A stretch of DNA of 48,009 bases, from assembly GCA_023264765.1 (NCBI GenBank), contig JAHFVC010000004.1, positions 6,775 through 54,783 on the forward strand, read 5' to 3'. Of the stretch, positions 41,826-48,009 are shown piece by piece. Source of the DNA: Mycobacterium sp. GTDB taxonomy: Bacteria; Actinomycetota; Actinomycetes; Mycobacteriales; Mycobacteriaceae. The notes beneath the pieces are model-generated. The model saw only the letters and a list, made by a program, of their open reading frames with translations, was not told where the DNA came from and made no database searches. Made by a program: the position numbers and the translations under genes. Position 1 is the stretch's first letter. Each line of letters opens with the position of its first letter.

Positions 41826-42944
41826 ATGAGGAAATCAGGGCTTCTCGCGATGACCGCGACCGCTTTTCTGACCGCTGCGCTCATCGCGTCCTGCGCACCA
41901 CCGGAGAAGAAGGACGAGAAGAGCGGTGACAAGGCGAGCACCGCGACCTCGGCCGCCGACTTCGGCGGGATGGACGGCCTGATCGAGGCGGCCAAGAAAG
42001 AGGGCCAACTCAACGTGATCGCCCTGCCTCCGGACTGGGCCAACTACGGCGCCATCATCGAAGCGTTCACGGCCAAATACGGCATCAAGGTGAACTCCGA
42101 CCAGCCCGGTGCCAACAGTCAGGAAGAGATCAACGCCGCTCAGCAGCAGAAGGGCCGCAGCACCGCACCGGACGTGTTCGATCTGGGCCAGTCGGTCGCG
42201 TTGGCCAACACGGAGGTCTTCGCGCCGTACAAGGTGGAGCAGTTCGCCGAGATCTCCGATGCTTTCAAGGACCCGAATGGGCTCTGGGTCAACGATTACG
42301 GCGGCTACATGTCGATCGGCTTCGACTCCACCCGGGTGGGCATCGTGGCCGGCGTCGACGACCTGCTCAAACCGGAACTGAAGGGCAAGGTGGCGCTCAA
42401 CGGCGATCCGACCCAGGCCGGATCCGCGTTCTCCGGGGTGATGATGGCGTCGGTGTCGCAGGGCGGGTCGCCGGACGACATCGCCCCCGGCGTCGAGTTC
42501 TTCGGCAAGCTGAAGGAGGCGGGCAACTTCCTGCCGGTGGACCCGACGCCGGCCACGATCGCCTCGGGCCAGACACCGGTGGTGATCGACTGGGACTACC
42601 TCAATGTCGCGCAATCCAAGAAGGTGCACGGCTGGAAGGTGATCATCCCGCACAACGCCGCCGTCGCCGGCTACTACTTCCAGGCCATCAACAAGGATGC
42701 GCCGCACCCGGCCGCCGCGCGGCTGTGGCAGGAGTTCCTGTACAGCGATCAGGGGCAGAACCTGTACCTGGGCGGCGGCGCCCGCCCGGTGCGCGCGGAT
42801 TCGATGGTCACCAAGGGCACCATCGACCGTGCCGTGTACGGCACGCTGCCGCCCGTCGACGGTGGCGCGACGTTCGTGTCCGTCGACCAGAACAAGAAGG
42901 CCACCGAGTATCTGAAAGCCAACTGGGCCAAGGCGGTCGGCTGA
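41826..42944 (+). CDS. ABC transporter substrate-binding lipoprotein
   Basis: 372 aa from ATG 41826 with SD GGAGGG; the longer track ORF is antisense to the Pro-rich gene. Signal MRKSGLLAMTATAFLTAALIASC with lipobox LIASC (C23). The mature protein has the two-lobed solute-binding layout: KEGQLNVIALPPDWANYGAIIEAFTAKYGIKVN, APDVFDLGQSVALANTEVFAPYKVEQF, GGYMSIGFDSTRVG, LKPELKGKVALNGDP, ending in DQNKKATEYLKANWAKAVG. The pattern is of the iron/polyamine/phosphonate-binding group (extracellular solute-binding family 1-type). First gene of a four-gene import operon. Ligand unknown. Confidence 0.9.
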   Translation: MRKSGLLAMTATAFLTAALIASCAPPEKKDEKSGDKASTATSAADFGGMDGLIEAAKKEGQLNVIALPPDWANYGAIIEAFTAKYGIKVNSDQPGANSQEEINAAQQQKGRSTAPDVFDLGQSVALANTEVFAPYKVEQFAEISDAFKDPNGLWVNDYGGYMSIGFDSTRVGIVAGVDDLLKPELKGKVALNGDPTQAGSAFSGVMMASVSQGGSPDDIAPGVEFFGKLKEAGNFLPVDPTPATIASGQTPVVIDWDYLNVAQSKKVHGWKVIIPHNAAVAGYYFQAINKDAPHPAAARLWQEFLYSDQGQNLYLGGGARPVRADSMVTKGTIDRAVYGTLPPVDGGATFVSVDQNKKATEYLKANWAKAVG

Positions 42945-42958
42945 TCCTGCGCCTGGAC

Positions 42959-43801
42959 GTGCGCCGGATCCGGGAGGCGTTACCGCTGCTGCCGTTCCTG
43001 GCGGTGGTGGCGATCTTCCTCGTCATCCCGACAGGGACGGTGCTGGTGAATGCGGTCATCGTCGATGGGCGCTTCTCGATGGACCGGATCGCGGTGTTGT
43101 TCACCGAGGCGCCGCTCGCGGCGCTGGGCCGCAGCTTGGTGCTGTCCGGCAGCACCGCACTGATCGGCGCCGTGTCCGGGGCGGTGCTGGCCTGGCTGAT
43201 CGTCGCGAGCCCACCGACCTCGCCGGTGCGCAGGGCGGTGTTGTCGCTGTGCAGTGTGCTGGCCCAGTTCGGCGGTGTGGCATTGGCTTTCGCGTTCCTG
43301 GCCACGATCGGGCTCAACGGCGTGCTGACGGTGTGGGCGCAGCAGGCGTTCGGCTGGGACCTGACGGGTTCGGGCTGGCTCTTTCGCTTGCCCGGCCTGA
43401 TCCTGGTGTACTGCTACTTCCAGATCCCGCTGATGGTCATCGTGTTCCTGCCTGCCCTGGAAGGGCTGCGGGCGCAGTGGCGCGAGGCCGCCGTCAGTCT
43501 GGGCGCGAGCCCGTGGCAGTACTGGCGCGAGGTGGGTGTCCCGCTGCTCACCCCGGCCTTCCTGGGATCGGGGCTGCTGTTGTTCGCCAACGCCTTTGCC
43601 GCCTACGCCACCGCGGCGGCGCTGGTCAGCCAGGGCAGCCCCATTGTGCCGCTGCTCATCAGGGCCGCGTTGACCAGTGAGGTCGTGCTCGGTCAATCGG
43701 GTTTCGCGTACGCCCTGGCATTGGAGATGATCGTGGTGGTTGCCGCGGTGATGGTCGCGTACAACGCCCTGGTGCGGCGTACGGCACGGTGGCTGAAATG
43801 A
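42959..43801 (+). CDS. ABC transporter permease 1
   Basis: 280 aa from GTG 42959, 14 bp after the substrate-binding gene; the track ORF start lies inside that gene. About six membrane helices (LLPFLAVVAIFLVIPTGTVLVNAV, FGGVALAFAFLATIG, LPGLILVYCYFQIPLMVIVFLPAL). The EAA loop is QWREAAVSLGASPWQYWREVGVPLLTPAF, which contacts the ATPase. Stop overlaps the start of permease 2 as ATGA. Spermidine/Fe-type (PotB/FbpB-like) permease fold. Confidence 0.9.
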   Translation: MRRIREALPLLPFLAVVAIFLVIPTGTVLVNAVIVDGRFSMDRIAVLFTEAPLAALGRSLVLSGSTALIGAVSGAVLAWLIVASPPTSPVRRAVLSLCSVLAQFGGVALAFAFLATIGLNGVLTVWAQQAFGWDLTGSGWLFRLPGLILVYCYFQIPLMVIVFLPALEGLRAQWREAAVSLGASPWQYWREVGVPLLTPAFLGSGLLLFANAFAAYATAAALVSQGSPIVPLLIRAALTSEVVLGQSGFAYALALEMIVVVAAVMVAYNALVRRTARWLK

Positions 43802-44562
43802 CCGTGAGATCGGCTGTGCGCGGGGCACTCTGGGTGGTTTTCGCGGCGTTCTTCCTGCTTCCGCTGTACGCGATGGCGGACTTCGCCACCCGGGATCTCA
43901 GCGGCGGCGGACGGACCTTGCAAGCCTGGCATAGCCTCGTGACCGACGACGAACTGGTCGGCGCGATCGTCACCTCGCTGCTGTTGGCCGTCCTGACGGT
44001 GGCGGCCATGCTCGCACTGCTGGTGCCGACGATGATCTGGGTGCGGCTGCGCACCCCGTGGGCCCGCGGCCTGGTCGAGTTCCTGTGCCTGCTGCCGTTG
44101 ACGATTCCCGCGCTGGTGGTGGTCGTCGGCCTGCGCAACGTGTATCTCTGGGTGACTTATCTGCTCGGCGAATCCGCGCTCACCCTCACCTTCGTCTACG
44201 TCGTGTTGGTCCTGCCGTTCGCCTACCGGGCACTCGACGCGGCGCTGTCGGCGATCGACCTGCACACGCTCGCCGAGGCGGCCCGCTCGCTGGGCGCCGG
44301 CTGGATCACCACGGTGCTGCGTGTCATCGTGCCCAACATCCGGTCCGGGATCCTGTCGGCGGCATTCATCTCCATCGCGGTGGTACTCGGTGAGTACACC
44401 GTGGCCTCGCTGTCGGGATTCGAGACGCTGCCGGTGCAGATCGTCACGATCGGCAAAGCGGACGGGCCGACGTCGGTGGCGGCCTCGCTGGCCACGTTGA
44501 TTCTCGGTTTCGTTCTGCTGTTGAGTCTTTCGCTGATATCGAGAAGGGGGCGTCGGGGATGA
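43798..44562 (+). CDS. ABC transporter permease 2
   Basis: 254 aa from ATG 43798, overlapping permease 1. About six helices (LWVVFAAFFLLPLYAMADFA, LLLAVLTVAAMLALLVPTMIWV, FLCLLPLTIPALVVVVGL) and the EAA loop HTLAEAARSLGAGWITTVLRVIVPNIRSGI. It pairs with permease 1 to form the membrane channel. Stop overlaps the ATPase start as ATGA, so all four cistrons are tightly coupled. Confidence 0.9.
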   Translation: MTVRSAVRGALWVVFAAFFLLPLYAMADFATRDLSGGGRTLQAWHSLVTDDELVGAIVTSLLLAVLTVAAMLALLVPTMIWVRLRTPWARGLVEFLCLLPLTIPALVVVVGLRNVYLWVTYLLGESALTLTFVYVVLVLPFAYRALDAALSAIDLHTLAEAARSLGAGWITTVLRVIVPNIRSGILSAAFISIAVVLGEYTVASLSGFETLPVQIVTIGKADGPTSVAASLATLILGFVLLLSLSLISRRGRRG

Positions 44563-45584
44563 CCGCCGGTGTGGCCGTGGAACTGCGCGAGTTGGACCGG
44601 CACTACGGGCCGGTGCAGGCGCTGAACGGTCTGACACTGCGGATGGAACCTGGTGAGTTGGTCGCATTGCTGGGGCCGTCCGGCTGCGGAAAGACGACCG
44701 CGCTACGGATCCTGGCCGGCCTCGACGAGGCGAGCGCGGGCGGCGTGTGGGTGGACGGCCGCGACATCAGCAAGGTGCCGGCCAACAAGCGCGACATGGG
44801 GATGGTGTTTCAGGCCTACAGCCTCTTTCCGCACCTAACGGTGCGTGACAACGTGGCTTTCGGTCTGAAGATGCGTGCAATGGGTAAGCGGGACAGGCAG
44901 GCCCGCGCGATGGACATGCTCGAGCTGGTCGGCCTGGCCGCCCAGTCGGACCGCTATGGTGGCGAGCTCTCCGGCGGCCAGCAGCAACGGGTGGCACTGG
45001 CCCGCGCCCTCGCGATCCGCCCCAGGGTGTTGTTGCTCGACGAGCCGCTGTCGGCGTTGGACGCCAAGGTGCGCAGCCAGTTACGCGACGAGATCCGCCG
45101 GGTTCAGCGGGAGGTCGGCATCACGACGCTGTTCGTCACCCACGATCAGGAAGAAGCGCTCGCCGTCGCCGACCGGGTGGGAGTGATGAATGCGGGCCGG
45201 CTGGAACAGCTGGCCGCGCCTGCAGAGCTCTATACCGCGCCCGCCACCCCCTTCGTCGCCGAGTTCGTCGGGCTGAGCAACCGGATTCCGGTACAGGTGC
45301 ACGACGGCCGGGTCCGGTTGTGGGACCGGATGATTCCCGCTCTACCCGGGTCGGTCGCCGGTGCGGGAACGGCGCTGGTCCGGCCCGAGGCGGTCCGGTT
45401 GACTCCGGATCCGGCGGGCCCGGCGAGCGTCGCCTCGGTGTCGTTCCTCGGTGCGGTATCGCGGGTCTTCGTGGACCTCGACGACGGTGTACGGGTCTAC
45501 GCGCAGGTCGGGACCGGCCAGTCGTTCGCGGCCGGGGAGCGGGTTCGGGTGGATGTCGAGTCCCCGGGCGTGCTGGTGGTGTAG
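44559..45584 (+). CDS. ABC transporter ATP-binding protein (PotA/FbpC-type)
   Basis: 341 aa from ATG 44559. Walker A GPSGCGKT (39-46), Q-loop FQAYSLFPHLTV, ABC signature LSGGQ (137-141), Walker B LLLDEP (158-163) and switch His TLFVTHDQEE. The C-terminal region (about 255-340) is a TOBE-like regulatory domain (IPVQVHDGRVRLWD, ASVSFLGAVSRVFVDLDDGVRVYAQ), as in PotA, FbpC and CUT1-type importers. It powers the importer formed with the three upstream proteins. Confidence 0.95.
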   Translation: MTAGVAVELRELDRHYGPVQALNGLTLRMEPGELVALLGPSGCGKTTALRILAGLDEASAGGVWVDGRDISKVPANKRDMGMVFQAYSLFPHLTVRDNVAFGLKMRAMGKRDRQARAMDMLELVGLAAQSDRYGGELSGGQQQRVALARALAIRPRVLLLDEPLSALDAKVRSQLRDEIRRVQREVGITTLFVTHDQEEALAVADRVGVMNAGRLEQLAAPAELYTAPATPFVAEFVGLSNRIPVQVHDGRVRLWDRMIPALPGSVAGAGTALVRPEAVRLTPDPAGPASVASVSFLGAVSRVFVDLDDGVRVYAQVGTGQSFAAGERVRVDVESPGVLVV

Positions 45585-45593
45585 TTCAGGGCA

Positions 45594-48009
45594 TCACGAC
45601 ATCTCTTCTGCCCACGCGATATGTCCTTCGAAATCAAGCGTTTTCGCCATGTCACGGTAGCGGTCCCGGTGTGCACGATAGCGAGCGTCGACTCCGTGCG
45701 CCCGGTCCAGCAGCGCCCGCAGCCGCAGCAGCCAGATGTTGCGCACCGCGAGACCCTCGTCGGCTCGTGCGTGCGCCAGGCGTTCGATGGCGGCCTCGGC
45801 CTCGGCCAGGTCACCGGGTCCGCGGCGGTCGATCAATGTCTCCACCAGCACACCTGTCGCGGGGACGCTCCACAGGAGCAGGCCCCCGTCGCGGAACAGG
45901 TGGTCACAGATGGCACGCATGAGCGGGATGGCGCCGTCGCGGTCTCCGCCCCTTGCCCTTTCACGCGCAACGTAGATCTCGATGATCGGCAGATCACAGA
46001 GATTGCGTCGCTGCGTGCGCAACACCGCGCAGACCTCGGTTCCGAGCTCCGCCCCGCGGGTACGGTCGTCGGCCTCCCGGCGGTGCATCAGCGCAAGACT
46101 CAACGCCGCTCGGAGAAAGCCGACCACGACGTCGTCGCTGGATCGCTCGGCGATGCGTAACGCGTCCTCGATCTCGTGTAGCGCGTGGTCGTCTGACCTG
46201 AGCACGCCAACCGGTAGGCCCATGAGGTACGCGTAGCCGGCCACTCCGGCGTACGACGCAGGGTCAGACCGCAGGGCCAGCGGCAGGCCGTGCCGTAGGT
46301 CGTCGCGCCAGCCGGAGTGCCCGTGGAAATACCGGGCCATACCGCGCGCGGCGAAGGCGAGGGCCAGCGGGGATCCGACGAGGAAATTGCCTTTGGACGC
46401 ATCACCGTCGGCCAGCTCGATCACCGTCTGCGACCAGCGCAGCACATCACCCCATTCGGCGCTCTCGATCTTGCCGAAGATCAGTGGAAAAGACAGTCCC
46501 ACAGTCAGAGTCGCGTCACCGACCGACTCGGCGAGTGTCCACGCCTCCGATCCCAGCCGTGACGCCTCGCGGACCCGGTCCTGATGCGCGTAGCTGACCA
46601 CCATCCCCGCCGTCGCGATGCCCAGAGATGCCTTATCGCCCGCTGCGGCGCACAACTCCCGTAACTGATCGAAGCGGTCGCCGCCGGAATCTGCGCTGAC
46701 CCGCCAGCCCGTCCCGCACAGCATGGTGAGCGGCGCGATTCGCATGGCTGGCCGCGCCGGGTCGTCGGCCGACAGTGCGTCGGCGATCGCCTGGGCACGC
46801 TGCCAACTCAACAGGGCGGCACCGATGTCACGGTTGGTCGCCCAGATGGCTGCGCGCATGTGCCAGCCGTACGCGGCGTGCGGATCGCCCGCGGCTTCCA
46901 GGTGTTCTGCGATGAACGACGCGTTCTCGTCGACCGCATCCGGATCGCGGCTTTCGAGCGCGGCCGCCACCCTGCGGTGCAGGTCTGATCGATCTGATCT
47001 GAGTTGTGCCTGGTACGCCACCGAATGGATGAGCGGATGGTGGAACACGAACGCGGACGGTCCATTGAGATCGATGAGCTGGGCGTCGACGAGCTCGTCC
47101 AGGACCGGCTCGACCCCCAGCAGTGTGAGCAGGTCCGGACCGAACCGAGAGCCGATCACCGCCGCGGCGCTCAGCGACCGTTTGGCCAACGGATCGAGAC
47201 GGTCGATGCGTGCGGCAATCGTCGCCTGCAATGTGGCAGGCACGCTCACCTCGCTCACCTGCGCAGTCGACCGGTAGCCGCCGGGTGCGCCGTCCAGCAC
47301 GCCACGCTCGACCAGGTCGCGCACCAACTCCTCGGTGAAGTAGGGATTGCCCGCGGCCCTCTCCGCGACCCGCCGGCCCAGTGCGCCGACAGAAGGATCG
47401 ACGCCGAGAAGATGTGTGACCAACTCCGCTGTATCTGAATCGCTCAGTGGCGCAAGGGTTATGGTGCGAATGTCGGGAACTCGTAGCAATGCGCCGTGAT
47501 ATTCGGGACGGTAGGTGACGAGCACCAGCGAGGGTGTCCGCGGGATCGTCTCCAGGAACTCGGCCAGCATCGACTCGCTCACCTCATCGATCCAGTGGGC
47601 ATCCTCGATGACGTAGACGGACAGGTTTTCGCGGGCCAACATCGCCGCATTCACCAGAGCGCTCAACCGGCGACGGCGTGCATCCGGATCGATATGGGGC
47701 AGAACCGCATCCGCATCGCCGATGCCGAGCAAGTCTTCGAAGAGCAACAGGTCCTCCGGATCTGCGTCGCCCATCCGGGCGCGCACCCGGTCCCTTGCCG
47801 CAGGAGCGTCCAGCCCGTCGACCTCGGTGGCCGCTCGCAACAGATCTGCGACCGTCCGGAAGGGCACCTGACGGGCGTGCGACTCGCAGAATGCGCCGAA
47901 AACGCTGCCCCCATGCCGACGAGACAGTGCAGCCACTTCCCGCGCCAGCCGGCTCTTGCCGATACCGGGCGGTCCCATCACACCGACCACGGCGCCGTGG
48001 CCGTCGATC
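45594..48009 (-). CDS. Large STAND-type ATPase/TPR signalling protein, N-terminus outside the window
   Basis: At least 804 residues; still open at the right edge, as the frame continues upstream of the track's GTG 47990 (IDGHGAVVGVMGPPGIGKSRLAREVAAL). Walker A is GPPGIGKS, Walker B is VYVIEDAHWIDEVSESMLAEFL, and YRPEYHGALLRVPDIRTITLAPLSDSDTAELVTHLLG follows as in STAND ATPases. A long TPR-like helical region fills the rest, and the C-terminus LDFEGHIAWAEEMS has no LuxR HTH. In mycobacteria such proteins commonly carry an N-terminal adenylate/guanylate cyclase domain; that part would lie beyond the window (inference). It converges with the ABC operon, 9 bp away. Confidence 0.8.
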   Translation of the reverse strand, partial: IDGHGAVVGVMGPPGIGKSRLAREVAALSRRHGGSVFGAFCESHARQVPFRTVADLLRAATEVDGLDAPAARDRVRARMGDADPEDLLLFEDLLGIGDADAVLPHIDPDARRRRLSALVNAAMLARENLSVYVIEDAHWIDEVSESMLAEFLETIPRTPSLVLVTYRPEYHGALLRVPDIRTITLAPLSDSDTAELVTHLLGVDPSVGALGRRVAERAAGNPYFTEELVRDLVERGVLDGAPGGYRSTAQVSEVSVPATLQATIAARIDRLDPLAKRSLSAAAVIGSRFGPDLLTLLGVEPVLDELVDAQLIDLNGPSAFVFHHPLIHSVAYQAQLRSDRSDLHRRVAAALESRDPDAVDENASFIAEHLEAAGDPHAAYGWHMRAAIWATNRDIGAALLSWQRAQAIADALSADDPARPAMRIAPLTMLCGTGWRVSADSGGDRFDQLRELCAAAGDKASLGIATAGMVVSYAHQDRVREASRLGSEAWTLAESVGDATLTVGLSFPLIFGKIESAEWGDVLRWSQTVIELADGDASKGNFLVGSPLALAFAARGMARYFHGHSGWRDDLRHGLPLALRSDPASYAGVAGYAYLMGLPVGVLRSDDHALHEIEDALRIAERSSDDVVVGFLRAALSLALMHRREADDRTRGAELGTEVCAVLRTQRRNLCDLPIIEIYVARERARGGDRDGAIPLMRAICDHLFRDGGLLLWSVPATGVLVETLIDRRGPGDLAEAEAAIERLAHARADEGLAVRNIWLLRLRALLDRAHGVDARYRAHRDRYRDMAKTLDFEGHIAWAEEMS

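Overview
The window is high-GC actinobacterial DNA, most likely from a rapidly growing mycobacterium (Mycolicibacterium-like). This is inferred from gene content: a PE-PPE-domain esterase, a nitrobindin close to Mtb Rv2717c, an LdtMt5-like L,D-transpeptidase, an F420/PPOX oxidoreductase, tandem carboxylic acid reductases, and many genes whose start codon lies 6-7 nt after a TANNNT box (leaderless-type starts). There are no rRNA or tRNA genes, CRISPR arrays, insertion sequences or phage genes. The window starts inside an acyl-CoA dehydrogenase gene and ends inside a large ATPase-regulator gene. No gene-free stretch exceeds 300 bases.

Layout. 1-3.4 kb: acyl-CoA dehydrogenase (partial), SRPBCC protein, a translationally coupled nitrobindin/serine-hydrolase pair, and a divergent hotdog thioesterase. 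3.4-6 kb: benzoylformate-decarboxylase-like ThDP enzyme, a shortened tautomerase-like ORF and a membrane protein. 6-10.7 kb: class III aminotransferase and MmsA (semialdehyde dehydrogenase), divergent from a PucR regulator; probably a beta-alanine/omega-amino-acid catabolic unit. 10.7-13.1 kb: an MpaB-type oxygenase flanked by two similar mini membrane proteins, a dienelactone hydrolase and a 47-aa ORF. 13-20 kb: degenerate GGDEF protein, SDR, GtrA, Rieske Tat-lipoprotein, Thr-rich membrane protein, L,D-transpeptidase, O-methyltransferase, and TerC behind a probable manganese (yybP-ykoY) riboswitch.

20-26 kb: a four-gene minus-strand redox operon (SDR, alpha/beta hydrolase, MDR reductase with a one-base frameshift, nitroreductase), divergent from a large LAL-type LuxR regulator. 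The intergenic region carries 3.5 copies of a 26-bp tandem repeat containing dyads. 26-33 kb: PE-PPE esterase, MHS transporter, LacI regulator, P450 coupled to a phosphotransferase-fold protein, and a DMT transporter. 33-40 kb: two tandem carboxylic acid reductase genes that are mosaic paralogs, separated by a hairpin and followed by a bidirectional terminator. 40-45.6 kb: small secreted protein, PPOX oxidoreductase with a Pro16 membrane protein, and a four-gene ABC import operon. 45.6 kb to the end: partial ATPase/TPR-type signalling protein.

The parts most worth following up are the repeat-array/LAL/redox-operon unit at 20-26 kb, the mosaic tandem CAR locus, the TerC riboswitch with its alternative SD pairing, and the MpaB cassette with paired mini membrane proteins.
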